A DNA stretch of 64,000 nt from Adiantum capillus-veneris (Eukaryota > Streptophyta > Polypodiopsida > Polypodiales > Pteridaceae), in contig CM043959.1 of NCBI GenBank assembly GCA_014529385.2, positions 56,019,253 through 56,083,252 of the forward strand, given 5' to 3'. Under the pieces are notes generated by a model. That model saw only the letters and a list, made by a program, of their open reading frames with translations. It was not told where the DNA came from and did not search any database. Shown in pieces: positions 13,501 to 26,020 of the stretch; the stretch's first letter is position 1, and every line of letters begins with the position of its first letter. The translations under genes and the position numbers were made by a program.

Positions 13501-14338
13501 CGACTCGGGATGGGGCACAAAGACTTGATGAGAGTGGAAAATTTCACCAAAGTGAATTCAGAGGGTTACCCATACTACAAAAAAAGTAAATCAACCTCTT
13601 CCTAGTCAGAGAATTAGTCTACATCCAATCTCACCACTCTAGGTCATCACACCTTTTTGGCATCCACACGAATTCGGAATGCAACGAGACTTAAAGAGAG
13701 GTATTACAAATGCCTAGGGGTCACAATCCTGCCAAGTTTTGAAACCATCTGGGAAGGTACATAAATCAAGATCCATCACAAAAAATGTGCAGAAAATTGA
13801 AATAGAACTATACGAAAAGGTCCCCCTTAAGCATAGAAACACTTATCCAAGATCAAAACATCAAAAAATACCCATTTAAGACCTCAAATCAATGCATTTA
13901 CCTCACAAAAAATGCGTCACAAATCACAACAAAATTGAGAATGGTTACACTTAAATTGTAGAGCAAGAGACAAGGAACACAATGTCCTATTTGAAAATGA
14001 TGATTACCACTCTAGGAGAAAAGTGGATTACAAATTGTAGCAGCAAGAGGCTTCTCACAGTGAACGTTCAAACTCCTCCAAGCTAATGATTTCTTTTTTA
14101 GTCTAAACTAAGGGTTTTGAATTAAAGGCTAAGGGGACTTTCCCATGGCCATTCGGCCAATTATAAGGGGTGTAGACTCGGAGAGGCTAAGAGGGCATGA
14201 CATAATCTATTACAATTACGAATCCTCATTAGCTAAATTACATCCCTTGTTTCAAAAAAATGAGCAAGTACTACAAGGTTTGGTGTACATCAACCTTTTA
14301 CGTGTTCATTGCACGTCGTCGTGAAATTTGTCTATCTA
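13501..14338. other. No gene recognised
   Basis: Roughly 840 bases between the gypsy remnant and the coiled-coil gene copy. No convincing ORF, RNA gene or array seen. Confidence 0.3.
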
Positions 14339-17300
14339 CTACCATCTTTTCCCTAGCGTTGCAGTGAGGTGTCTGAGCTTTTGCGCTCTTGTCTCAATCT
14401 CCACTTTTGTTGCCAGCTCTCTGAAAGGATTATTGCTGAGAGTGCTTTGATATGCTACATGTTGGGCTGGTAGATCTTGGGTCATGGGATTGAATATGGA
14501 GGAGTCTACCTCAAAGAACCCGGTCATGAACGCCTCCTCAAAAGTTTGCATGTAGTGGGAGGGTAGGAACATGACTCTCGCATAGAATCCCATGATGAAA
14601 TTTCTGCTTGGGATTTCTGTCTCCATATTCCAGCAGAGCCCTCTTGTGCCTTTGACAAAAATCTGCCATGGATGCTCTCCTGCTTCTATATCATTGGATG
14701 CCATTATGCAAGCGATTAGAATCTTGGCAATTTTTACAATCTTTTGGCATGCAAGATCTGGGATCTCTTTCATCATATTGATAATCCCTTTGAGCGTCTA
14801 AACCATATACTTCTCTGACGGGGGGTTGTTATTAATTGGCTTTGTTATAACCGGGTAGTTCAATACTATTGGTCTTTTGCTTTGCTAAGAGTAAAAGCTG
14901 TCCTAGGATCATCATCTGTTGATGGGACAGTAAGTTGGGTCAATCCTGAGATGTTGCGGAGCCTTCCTATAATAGGCTTCATCTGTGGGTCGCTGCTTGA
15001 ACCATTTCTTTTGCTAGAGGGTTTGATTGTCAATGATAGTCTGAATTTGTATTGCTGTGATAGGAACATCTCTGTAATCCTCTTTGTTGTTTGGCTCTAG
15101 GCCAGGTAGCATCCTTTGTTTCCATAATCTGGTCTCTTGCCACATCAATGGCAGGGCGATCATCTCATGCCCAAGGTTTTTGACCACTTCATCTGGAGTG
15201 ATCATGAGCAGGGCAGCAGATTCCAACACCTTCAGTTCATATTGCAGATATTCTTTGTGTGAGGGGTCTTTGCCTTCTAAGATCCAGCACTGAATTTCTT
15301 CCTTGGCCGACGCCGAGATGGATGTTGTGGATGGATCTTCAGATTCTTGCGTTACTTTCCCTGTGCTTGTTCCTGGCACATCTGTTGGTGAGCTTCAAAG
15401 GTGGAATGCTCAAATTCTTCTTTTTGCTCCAATTCCACTGGGGTTGTTTGTCCAGGCTTGATTTGTGCTACCCTTAGAGCCTCCAAATCTCCCTTGGCCT
15501 CTATCAACCACTTTCTCAACTCTTCAGTCTCCTTGTCTTTGGCTTTTTGTAGTGCTCTATGCCTTACAGTCATCATGATTTGCCTGTCATATTTTTCCTG
15601 AGCAAGGGCCTCCTTTAGGTCTTGGACTTCTTTATTCAGCAAGTTTGATCTAGCTGGTAAGCATGAGGAGCTTGGAGTTTCTTGTAGGGCTAAAAGCTGG
15701 GTTAGAGTCTTGCTGACCACTGTGTAAGACTCTTGCAGCTTTTCGCTATGCTCTCTTTCTCTGGTTAGCTCCTCCTCTACTCGTTGCTGCTCGATTTGCA
15801 GAGTAGAGTTTGCCTCATTCAATTGTTGGACTTCTTTGTAGTAATAGGCCGCATTTTCCTGTTCTATTTGCAACTCTGCTTGGAGTTGTAGCCGAACTTT
15901 TTGCAGCTCCTCTATTTCATCTTTTAACTACAGTGTTTTCAGCTACTTTAGATGCCTCCTTTTTGGTATCTTCGAGGTCTAGCTCGCGCAAGTTGTAGAG
16001 AGCTCTTTAGAGCTTGACTCTTCCCTAAATAAGCATCAATGTCAAATAATTTGATCATTTCTGCTCCTTCCTCTATTATTGCTTGCGAACGAGGCGATCT
16101 TGATTTTTGCTCGCTTCCTTTCCTTTTCTAATGTCCCAACATCTTCAGTCATTTTTTCCTTCATTTTTAGTACTTCAATAGCAGTTGAAACTGTAGTAGG
16201 CTTCAGTTGTGCTGTCTCTATTTCTTGATCTGTCTTTTCTTTTGACAACATCTTCTTCGCTCCTTGTTTTGGGAGGTCTATAGCTTCTTCTCCTTTTGCT
16301 ATTCCAGCCTCTGAAGGTACCTCTTTGTCCTTTGGAGATTCAAATTTCTGACCATGCTGGTCGAGCGTGTCCTTCTCTCTCTTCTCTTGTTGGTTATCAT
16401 CTTTTTCCTTGCTCTTAGTGTGTTTGTCAGATGATTCGAGATCATCGACAGCTGGCCACTTTGCCTCTTCTCTTTCTCTTTGCTCCATCTTTTTTTTGAG
16501 CTCACTCTGAATCCGTTGCCGCATGGTACTGACAATATTTATATTCTCCTCCTCTTCTTGTTTTTTTTGTTGTTTGATTCATTCCAGAGCTGCTGTCTTC
16601 CTGCGTAGTGTAACGTCTTATTTTTCTTCCTCCTCCTTTTCATCGTCCGCTTGTGTTTCTTTACTTTGTTTCTCTTCGTGCTTCTGCTGATGGATTCTTT
16701 CTCTCAGCACCTGCGCTTCCTCCATTATTCTCTTGGCTTGGGTAATTGGGATGGCCACCACCACATGGGTTGTTCTCTTGTTCAATCTTGTATATCCGAG
16801 GGAGAACTCACTCCCATGCTCCTCTTCTAAAGACTGGTGTTCCAAAGGGGTATCTCTTTGCTGAGACCCAGCTTCCCCGCTACTCGGAGCATCCAACACT
16901 GTCTTTTCATTGTCAGTGTCCGTTCTTGTGGCGTTTTGGCTTGTTTGTTTAACTTCTAGTTTCGGCCTTGTGGATGGTTTGGCCATCGGTTTTACTGCTC
17001 TTTTAGATTTGTTGATCAAATCTATTTGCACTTTTGTAGGTGATAAATCATCAATCATCCCCAATGCCTGCTAGGCTATTTGCTTCAGCATTGGTCCAAT
17101 GTTCATGTAGGTTTTGCTCTTTTGGCTCCCCTTAATATTTTCTTCAACGATGTTGTCAAGGAGGTAATTTTCAAAGTCGTAGTTGACCACTCTTCTTTCT
17201 GTTAAGCCCATTGCCATTACTATTGCCATGTGCAATAGCAGTTCCGTGTAACTTGGTGGCTTCTGTACCTTGAAATGTTGTGATATGAGGCGCAACGAAA

Positions 17301-17818
17301 ATTCAATTTTTGAGTAGATCAAGTCTTGATATGTTATCTTGTGTCCTCTTTGCTTCAGGAAGGCATTGTTGTTGTCTATTGATTTTGTTCTTTGCAATAG
17401 ATTGTGCGTCCCTTGCTGCCGATGGAGGGCTTCATTAATTATTTCTGCTCTGATCTAACCTTGACTGTTGCTCCATCTTTGTCACTTAGGGTGGCTTCCC
17501 CATTGTACTAAAATGAGCTTATGAGTTCATGAGCTCTTTTGAAGTCCGTTCCCGATGGCGGTAATCATAGAAAGCTGTCCAGCTGTAGGCACCTGCCCCC
17601 TGCTTGCACTTCTGTCTTTTGGTGTAGTGTCCACATTTCCCTTGGGAAGATGGTGGTCTTCACTATCTCTCCGTTCGCGGCTTAAAATCTTTCGATGAAT
17701 ATGTTAGCTGGTATTTCTTTGAGCCCATGTTTTGTGATATGGGCCTTCTCATTCAAGTATATATATGTTATCTCATATGGTGCTGCTTCCCACTCCCTTT
17801 GTTCTTTCCTTTGAGGCA
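14339..17818 (-). pseudogene. Coiled-coil protein gene of unknown family, copy 1
   Basis: A decayed gene of about 1,100 codons that I cannot assign. The likely start at 17818 gives MPQRKEQREWEAAPYEITYI, followed by an in-frame TAA (17682-17684). Open segments follow: 17397-17071 (LISQHFKVQKPPSYTELLLH), 17064-16618 and 16524-16042 (Lys/Glu-rich, probably disordered), 15873-15352 (strong heptad-like coiled coil containing YYYKEVQQLNEANSTLQIEQ), 15379-15014 (HKEYLQYELKVLESAALLM) and 14776-14339 (EAGEHPWQIFVKGTR). Frameshifts and stops separate them. Copy 2 at 19.8-21.95 kb has the same order. Two broken copies in TE-dense DNA suggest a mobile-element protein such as a gag-like or accessory product, but no catalytic motif is visible. 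Confidence 0.6.
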
Positions 17819-17879
17819 TCCTGTGGTTAGTTTTGGTTTAGAAACAAGGTTTAGCAGTTGATCAAAACTGTCAAAAAGT

Positions 17880-18430
17880 TGAAGAAATCGCAAACTTTGA
17901 CCATAAAATAAAAAATGAGCATAACTTTGTCAAAACTATCCCAATTTTGACCAAATTCCACCAGTGCATCTAGGATTACTATCGGCACAAGGGCATAGGG
18001 TAATAGATGAATTCTGAAAAAGAGGTACATAGATCGCGATCCATGTTCGGAAGCTTTTCAAAAATCAAACTAGGGGAGGTTGTTCCTGGGTATATGGAGA
18101 TGCTACTGTAAAAATATCTTTGGTTGTAGGGTTTGAGGAACATGGATTGTGATCCATGTTGGGAAACATATTGAAGATCTGATGATACCATTTGGTAGGG
18201 TTCATCAAGATGGTGCCTTGGTCCAAGAATTTTGGGATTTGGATAATTGATTTGTTACTTAGGCTAATTTTTGGAAATATTCTTCAAACTTAGAGAAATT
18301 CGGCATTTTGATGTGGATTTTGGAATCCAAATGGCTTGAAACTTCATGGCTTGGATTTTTTGAACATACTGGGCCAGATGGTATGGATTTTCCTTTGGTT
18401 GGGCAAAAAGGTACATGGATCATGATGAGG
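17880..18430. repeat. Palindrome-bearing leader upstream of coiled-coil copy 1
   Basis: ACATAGATCGCGATCCATGT at 18028-18047 and ACATGGATTGTGATCCATGT within 18139-18160 are near-perfect palindromes. A degenerate third copy (ACATGGATCATGAT) starts near 18412. The intervening text also repeats loosely. It lies immediately 5' of the minus-strand gene start. The same palindrome recurs at 54.97-55.36 kb. Confidence 0.55.
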
Positions 18431-18841
18431 AATCCCAAGCTCCGAGCAAACTTTTTCAAGCGATAATAACTTATCGAGCGAGTTAATGAGAGACACTTTA
18501 TCCAAACACACATAGCCAAGAGTTCTTGTAAGTCACTCATTTATGTAAGTCATTGATTTATTCACTTGAGAGACTAAATAAATTGGCCCTATACCTTCCT
18601 AAAGATGGCGGTTAAATGTAAGAATGGATATGCTAAGTAGGAGTTAGGTGCTAGCAACCCTAGCATTGGATAACTCTTTAGCTTGTTCTTTCTTTTATTT
18701 TTTGTTAGCAAGTAAAAGAAACCTCGTAGCTTTTCCATTACCCAAAGGAATTTTGTAAATTTGTGAAAATCAATTTTCCTGAACACTAGTCTAGCATTAT
18801 TGACATGCTATCTGCAGGTCTTCCTGTGCATTAGTACTGTA

Positions 18842-18864
18842 CCCCCCCCCCCCCCCCCCCCCCC
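18842..18864. repeat. Poly-C tract
   Basis: 23 consecutive C, then AACCCCTCCCC. A homopolymer this long is prone to assembly error and to G-quadruplex formation on the complementary strand. Confidence 0.9.
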
Positions 18865-19218
18865 AACCCCTCCCCTTTACTTTTGCACTATATTTGGGTA
18901 TCCTTCAACTATTTGGTTAATTACAGTAGACTTTAGTATTTTTCAACTCTTTGCTCATGGGGCAACCTTATTAGCTAGCTATCGTGAATATTTTAGGGTG
19001 CTGCAAGTTGATACTGTCACCTATTTGTTGACCAGTATTAGTATCCTTGTTGAGTTTATCTATCAAGATCCTAGAAGAAAAAATTGAAAGTGGACTATTG
19101 TTTGCAAGAAAGAAGTTTGTGTTATTGCATCGACTACGGTATGCTTGTCTCCCTGCCTTTCTTGAAAGAGAGAATCTTTAAAAAATCCATTAAGATTTTT
19201 TTCCCCACTTTTTCTAAT

Positions 19219-19350
<132 letters not shown>

Positions 19351-19454
19351 AGAGCGTGCACGTAATAAACAAACACTCCAGAGTCCTCACCCTCTGTTTG
19401 CATGCGACCACAGTCCTCAAGTGCAAAGATTGTTGCGGTCAAGGGTTGTAGCCT

Positions 19455-19790
19455 TAGGGACATAGGGTTTCTAGCTAGCAAGAAGAGAACCCTATGTCCA
19501 TAGGGTTTCTAGCTAGAAAAAAGGGCACCCTATGGCCATAGGGTTTCTAGCTAGCAAAAAGAGCACCCTATGGCCTTAGGGCCATAGTTTTTCTAGCTTA
19601 CACAAAGAGCACCCTATGGCCTTAGGGCCATAGGGTTTCCAGATTAAAAAAAGAGCACCTTGTGGCCTTATGGCCATAGTGTTCCTAGCTAGCAAAAAGA
19701 GCACCTTGTGGCCTTAGGGCCGTAGGGTGTTTAACCATCACAAAGAGCACCCTATGGCCCTAAGGCCACATTGTGCTCTTTGGGCAACCA
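19455..19790. repeat. Tandem minisatellite with CCCTATGGCC/GGCCATAGGG hairpins
   Basis: About six to seven units of roughly 50-60 bp built from GGGTTTCTAGCTAGCAAAAA, GAGCACCCTATGGCC and TTAGGGCCATA. CCCTATGGCC and GGCCATAGGG flank a 2-4 base loop in most units. AGCTAGC-type 6-bp palindromes add a second fold. It sits directly upstream of coiled-coil copy 2. Length polymorphism is likely. Confidence 0.85.
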
Positions 19791-21960
19791 AATATTGAAG
19801 ACAAAGAGAAAGAGGAAATAGAAAAAGAGACCAACCAATAGCAAGATCCTCTATAGAAACACAAATTTGAGAAGCAAGAAGAAGCCCACAAAGATAAGGA
19901 ACCAAAAATCACAAAGCAGGCTCCACTCAAGGAGCAGGAGCAAGAGAAGCAAGTGGAGATATCCAAGGAGAAAGAGCGTGAGTCTAGCACCTCTCAACAA
20001 CGCATCACATCTCAAAAAGGGAAAATATCTGTGTGCTCAAGGCCTATCATTAAACATGGAGCAAGAAACTTTTAGGATTTTGACATTGGTGAACAGCTAG
20101 AGCACATCAAGCTGCAATTCAAGTGTCATAGATCCATCACTAGCCTACAAGAGATGGATCTGCTGAAGGATGCCAAAGCAAAAGCAATAACAGTAAAGGA
20201 AGCAAATTAGAGGCTTCATCGGCAACTTAAAGAGTGTTAAGATAGCCAGTTACAGCTCAAGGAAGAGATAAAGAAAGAAAATCAAGACTTTGCCTATTAC
20301 TATAAAGAAGTTCAAGACTGTAATGCGATGAATAGTTAGCTGCAAGAAGAACAAAGTGGCTAGAAGAGAAGCTTGAAAAGGAGAAGAAAAAGAATGCAAA
20401 GCTTGGGGAATCATATGGGGTAGTCAAAAACACACTAACATGGCTCTTAGAAATGAAATACACACCTACCCTAGCTTCAACATCAATAGCTATTGTTGTA
20501 GCTCTAGAAGAGCTAAAAGAACTTAAAGAGGAGATCACATACCTAAAGGAGACATTGGCAAGGACACATGTTGAGTTAGCAACTCAAAAGGAATAATCTG
20601 CATTGGAGCTACAAAAGAGAGACATGCAATCAGTGCCATCAAAGACAAAGTAGGCATTAGGAGAAGTTTGGACTCAAAAATGGGCCTTGTAAGAATTGTT
20701 GATGTGGCATAGCTTTCAAAAAGTGGGGATCGGTAATTTTTTTGCAAATAAGATCCAAACTTGTCGGAGGTTGGATATTTAGAATCTACTCTTCAAATGC
20801 TATCTATTGATATATAGCATGCATGTATCGGACATTGCCTTCATGTAGATCTAGACAAAGGTGATTTTAGATTACCGTAACGGTAACAAAACCTGGCTGA
20901 TTGAAAAAAAATGGCATAACTTTCATAGAAGTCATCCAAACTTTTCGGACCTTGGCTCTTTAGAATCCATTTTTCAAGAACTTTCCAATGATATGTCATA
21001 TCATGGGGTTCTAAGCAATATTTAGAAGGGTCTACCGGGTTGCTTTCTTTTGTACAACTTTGATGATGTGGCACTCTTAAAAGGCCCAAAAATGAGTTCA
21101 AAATTTTCCTAATGTGTGTCAGCTCCACCACCACCAACAACTGAGACAAAGTGTACATGGGTAGACCTGCCCCCAATAGATCTGCCAGGCACTTCTATTA
21201 TGTGAGACCTTCATGATTTTGAAGCCATAGAAGAGGCAACAACTACCAGGGATGAAATTAAGAATTGGATCTCTGAAGTGCAAGATCCTTCTCACCAAGA
21301 ATACATGCAATACAAACTCAATGTACTAGAATCAACGGCCCTCTTGATGGTCAAGATAGATGAGGTGGTAAAGACCTTTGGCCACGACATGATTCCACTA
21401 GCACTCATGAAACAAGAGGCTCTCCTATGGAAGAGAAAGTTATTGTCCACTCTCAAGCCAAATCAAAAGGGGGATTACAAAGATGTGTCGATGCTAGTGG
21501 ACTAGGCACTAGCAATTCTAGAAAATCAACCCCTATGGCAAAAGACATGGTTTGTCAAGCAGCCACAGGATGATACCATTTCTAGAAATGCACCTCATAA
21601 TCTCAAGACCGGTCTTATGTTTTGTCCCATCAGTAGAAGGCAATGCTGGAACAACTACTACACCTGGCAAAGCAAAATGCCATTGGTAGTCAATTACCAA
21701 GTAATATCAAAGATGGCTGAAAATTCCCACCATCCTAACAATATATGTTGCATACATTACAAGGAATAATTATGCAGATGCAAGATGTCCCAGAACTTAC
21801 TTGTCAGATGTTGGCAAAATTTTTCAAAATGCTTGTCATCTACATCACAAAATTTGAGGACATTGAGGTAGTAGAACACCCATGGCAGGTGTTTCTAGAG
21901 GGCACATGTAAGGGCATGGGTCCTACGGGCAAGGCCATCGGCACGGCCGGATAGTGTGTA
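19790..21960 (+). pseudogene. Coiled-coil protein gene of unknown family, copy 2
   Basis: Plus-strand counterpart of the 14.3-17.8 kb gene, more decayed. It begins in a Lys/Glu-rich segment (HKDKEPKITKQAPLKEQEQE at about 19.89 kb). It then reads ENQDFAYYYKEVQDCNAMNS (about 20.28-20.34 kb), matching YYYKEVQQLNEANS of copy 1. A foreign noncoding stretch interrupts at about 20.69-21.1 kb. After it come QDPSHQEYMQYKLNVLESTA (21.29 kb) and IEVVEHPWQVFLEGT (about 21.86 kb), again parallel to copy 1. Many stops. The N-terminal part of copy 1 is missing here. Function unknown; the two copies are head to head. Confidence 0.55.
20690..21110. repeat. Noncoding insertion related to the 48.2-48.7 kb hairpin
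   Basis: Text such as GATCCAAACTTGTCGGAGG and CTATCTATTGATATATAGCA closely resembles the hairpin arm near 48.34-48.42 kb (CTCCAAAGTTGGCGGAGG, CTATCTACTGATATATAGCA). It separates two homologous parts of the coiled-coil gene. It is bounded loosely by GATGTGGCATAGCTTTCAAA and GATGTGGCACTCTTAAA, which look like related ends. Confidence 0.45.
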
Positions 21961-21965
21961 TTTGG

Positions 21966-22229
21966 CGGCTACGTCAACAGTGGCCAAACGGACTAGTCAA
22001 AGATGCTATTTACTATTTTTAGTAAATGCTAATGAGGCCAGATGATGCAAATGCAAAGTAAAGATGAAGATGAAGCAAATACAAGAAACAGATGCAGCGG
22101 CTAAGTCAACAGTGGCCAAACGGACCAATTAAAGATGCTATTTACTATTTTTAGTAAATGCTAACGAGGCCAGATGATGCGGATGTGAAGTAAAGATGAA
22201 GATGAAGCAAAAACAAGCAACAGATGCAG
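21966..22229. repeat. Two-copy tandem duplication of about 132 bp
   Basis: The segment from CGGCTACGTCAACAGTGGCC to ACAGATGCAG (about 21966-22096) is repeated from CGGCTAAGTCAACAGTGGCC (about 22097-22229) with a handful of substitutions. Each copy holds TTTACTATTTTTAGTAAA, an inverted-repeat hairpin. No coding role seen. Confidence 0.8.
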
Positions 22230-22511
22230 AGAAGAGTTGGAATTGATGACTATCTATGGAGTTACGGTTACAATTGATAGTCACTTAAGTTTTAGGAGTT
22301 TCCATCAATTCACCGCAAATACGGGTTGTAATTATGTTTTGGGCTCATCACACAAGAGTTCCAAGTTGTAAAAATTGAGCTATATTTAGATCATAGGCAG
22401 TGCAGATAGCAGATTAAGTGAGTTTGGCCATTTGGGTACCCGACCACTTCTAAAAAGCCTAGTGAGTATATAACTCAAAACACACAATGTGAAAGGGGAT
22501 TCTTACTCACT
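22230..22511. other. No gene recognised, left flank of element A
   Basis: About 280 bases of unremarkable sequence between the tandem duplication and the TGAG duplication of element A. Confidence 0.4.
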
Positions 22512-22515
22512 TGAG

Positions 22516-22545
22516 GGGTCAAAGCATGGTTTGGTGGTACAAAAA
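22516..22545 (+). repeat. Left terminal inverted repeat of element A
   Basis: Begins GGGTCAAAGCATGG and ends GGTGGTACAAAAA. It is complementary to 31496-31525 except for one base (GGGTC versus GGGTG). The preceding TGAG is the putative target duplication. Confidence 0.75.
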
Positions 22546-22860
22546 GTAGTGTCCTTGACACAACATATGCTTGGCGATTCTTGTGTGTAAAAACCATGGG
22601 CATTTTTTTGGAATTGGGGAGGGCAAATAAACTTATTTTTTAAGTGGATGTTTTTTTAACTTTAGAAGCATGCAATCCTAAGAAGAGGTGGGGGTGACGG
22701 TGGGGCCGGGGGGTGGGGTTATGGTTGGGAGCTTTCACTCCAGCACCTCTCTCTCTCTCTCCCTCCCTCCCTCGCACGTCCCTCTCCCTGTGTGTCTCTC
22801 TCAGTTTTGAACCTTCTCGCCTTCCTTGCCGCCTCCATAGCCACCGAGCTGCTGTGTTCG

Positions 22861-22970
<110 letters not shown>

Positions 22971-25365
22971 ATGGATAGTAGCGCAGGAGATTACTGTCTT
23001 GGTGATGCTCAGGAGCTTTTTTTCAATGACATAGAAGGTGATGCTAAGGACCTCTCTTTCAACGAGGTAGAAGGTGATGCACAGCTCCTCTCTATCGACG
23101 AGATGGAAGGTGATGCACAGTTCCTCTCTTTTGATGAGGTACAAGGTGGCCCAATCAATGCTCAGCAGATTCACATCAATTCCATTAGCACTAGTATTCC
23201 AGTCGGTAATCAGGCTTTTCTTCATGATTATTGGGCTGCAAAGAAACACGCACAGAGAAGCAAGGAAAGACATCCTACGTCTGCTCTTGGATTACGGGAA
23301 GCCAGGTCAAGAAAGAACATTTGTGCAGCGGTGGCTCGATGTTGGCGCAAGCAAACAGTAGGGATTGCAAAGAATGAGCAGTTGTACCATGATGTTGGTT
23401 TTTTTCTGAATCGATTTGTTTTTGTGCCATAGGTTGAGTTGTACCAAAGATTCAAGAAGGCTCACCCAATAGTGGTAGTGTCTCTTAGATGCTTCGAGGC
23501 ATTGAAGCCATACTTTGTACGGAAGTTGAAGGACAGAAATACTTGCTGCTGTGTGGTTCATGTGCATATGCTCTATTTCAAAGAGGCCCTTAATCAAATG
23601 CGGCAGAACATGTTCGGGCACCATGGGAAAGGTCATCTTTGCACTTTCTCTGTTTGTTGCAGAGGTGATGAGAGAAGAACGTGTTTTGCAAACCAAGCAG
23701 TGTGTCAGCACATCACCGTTATGTGGGAATCCATCATGTGCCCAAAGCCTCCAAATTGTGAATACCATGCAAAGAAATGCTTGATGGGGGACTGCTCACA
23801 ATGTGGAGTACGGAGTTTGACATTTTTTCCCGATGAGATAGCAAGGATGTGTATGTGAAGGTTTTCATGGAGGTTGGAACATGACAGGTTCACGAAGGTG
23901 GGAGTGAGAAGAAGAGAAAGGACTTGATTGTGCAACGGATGAAAAGTGGGACTTTTCTTAGCCTATTTTCAACCCATCTGATAGGCTTCATCAAGCACAA
24001 CTTTGTCTTCCGCTGGCAAGCCCAACAATTCAAGGACTGTTTGCAGAATTTTCCTAGCAACGTTGTAGTATCTGTTATTGACTTTGCGGAGAATTATTCC
24101 TTTAAAGTTCAGAATAAAATTCAGTCAATGCATTGGTGGTCTACCCAAGTCACAATACTTGTGCACATCACTTATTTAAGAAATGCAGCAGGTGGTACAC
24201 AGAAGATGCTACACTTCTACATATCGGATGACAAGCAGCATGAAACATTGTTTCTTGTTGCATGACAAGTGGCTGAAAGAACGAGGACATTCTCTGCAAC
24301 AACATTGGGTTTGGTCAGATGGTGCTGCTTCACAATTCAAGGCCCGTAGACCTTACTATTTTGTGGCCAGGTACTATCAAATGACAGGCTTGCACATGAT
24401 GCATAACTTCTCTTCATCCGGCCATGGAAAAGGTGAACATGATGGGGAAGGGGCAGTCATCAAGAGAACTTTGATGCATGAGGAATTGAAACAAGATGGC
24501 TGGCGTATGAAGTGTGCAGCCGATGTTGTCAACTTTTTGAAAGAAACTTTTCAGCCAAGAGAACAGTCTCAGAGGTGTAATACGCAAAGAGTCTTTTGGC
24601 TTATTGGCGCGAATGAAGTGCAGCGCAATCTACAATGGAACTGTGAGCGCATCGTTGGATCCCGCTCATTTCATTGTGCTGATGGCTATTCACAGGACAA
24701 TCGCACTGCCATACGCTTTCGATCACTTTCATGCTTTTGTGATCCGTGTATGCGTGGGTTGTGGAGAAGATGCAGGAACAGAATGCACATTGAAGAATGG
24801 AAATATGTTTGCATCAAACCATTGCCAGAGTCCGGGGATACAATTAGGGATGACGAATCAGATGACGAGGAGGAGGGTGGAGATTCAACATCGATTCCGA
24901 TGAGCCAAGTGTCCAACCTGCCACTATATGAAGGATGCCCTGAAATGTTAAGTGGCATGCTGTCCATAGGGGATAATTTTGCAGTAAAAGTAGCTGAGGC
25001 AAACGAAGACTTCTACATTATCAAATGCACAGAAGTGTTGTACCAAATGGTGAAAGCACAAAAGGATAAGTGGCATAAAAATTGTTAGAGGAGGGAAGGT
25101 TGTTGAAGGCTTTTTTTATGGCCAAGTTGAAGGAAAAGCTGATACATACCGGCTATTGGATCACACATCTCCAGTAATGATCTACTCACATCTTGTTAGG
25201 GCTATACATTTCCCGATGGAATCTATTGCAGGATCCCTAGGTCAAATTTTACAAGACAAGTTGTCTACTGAAGTATATGAGAGGATATACAATAGCATGC
25301 CATATCATGATGATGAGAGCGACGAAGGTGTGTCCATGTTACTTGAGGGAAATGAGAAGCCGTGA
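22971..25365 (+). pseudogene. DDE-type transposase-like gene of element A
   Basis: The ATG at 22971 gives MDSSAGDYCLGDAQELFFND, then four acidic GDAQ-type repeats. LGLREARSRKNICAAVARCW may be a DNA-binding helix region. After TAG at 23430-23432 (a stop, or part of a short intron) the same frame continues with ELYQRFKKAHP, a Cys/His-rich segment, and CLMGDCSQCG. Later parts: VVSVIDFAENYSF (Asp near 24080), HWVWSDGAASQFK (Asp near 24318) and SSSGHGKGEHDGEGA (acidic residues near 24434-24450), spaced like a DDE RNase H-fold transposase. The protein ends ...LLEGNEKP at 25365. Frame changes near 23.86-23.92, 24.25 and 25.08 kb show decay. I recall similar uncharacterised proteins in plants and invertebrates; the superfamily name is uncertain. 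Confidence 0.65.
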
Positions 25366-25369
25366 TTGA

Positions 25370-26020
25370 ACAACTGAATCCAGTAGTCAATAGTACCAAA
25401 TCTGGTAGTCAACAGTACCAAGTGTATTCCGCACTATGTGCTTTTTAGTGACTGAGTCAAGTTGATTTTTTGGCCCTCAGATTTATTTGTTCTCTCTATC
25501 TAATTCTGTGTTGGTATGTTACCTTTCATTACATTACTGTTTCAGTTGTCCTCAGTATATTTGCATTTGGTACATTTTGGTACTGTTGAACTTGGGTGCT
25601 TCTCTGTCCACTATTACAGTACCAAATTTGGTAGTTTTTGGTACTGTTGAACTTGGGTGCACGTCTGTCCACTATTACAATACCAAATTGGAACTGCTTG
25701 AACTTGCTGTATCACTTATGGTTTACTTTATTGCTCTATCTGGTTATGTGTTGGTATGTTACCTTTCATTACATTACTGTTTCAGTTGTCCTCACTATAT
25801 CTCTACTTTCTGGTACTGTTGAACTTGGGTGCACGTCGGTCCACTATTATAGTACCAAATTTGGTACTTTTTGGTACTGTGTTGAACTTGGGTGCACTCC
25901 TGTCCACTATTACAGTAACAAATTTGGTACAATTTGGTACTCCTTGAACTTGCTGTATCACTTATGGTTTACTTTATTTCTTGGTATTTTTCAGTTTGTC
26001 TATTCGTATTTGATACGACC
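25370..26020. repeat. GGTAC-word repeats between the two convergent genes of element A
   Basis: Irregular tandem units of about 90-230 bp containing TACCAAATTTGGTAC (self-complementary TACCAAATTTGGTA), TTTTTGGTACTGTTGAACTT, GGGTGCACGTCTGTCCACTA and TTACCTTTCATTACATTACT. They lie between the transposase-like stop (25365) and the HAD stop (26264). Part of the stretch is repeated in inverted orientation at 27.18-27.46 kb. The chance ORFs across it are artefacts. Confidence 0.85.

Noticed and set aside
23393-23432. A 39-bp intron (GTTGGTTTTT...CCATAG) removing the TAG at 23430
   Set aside because: Too short for a normal plant intron. A 75-bp alternative starting at GTAGGG (about 23358) is possible but unproven, so the site is reported as a stop or possible intron.
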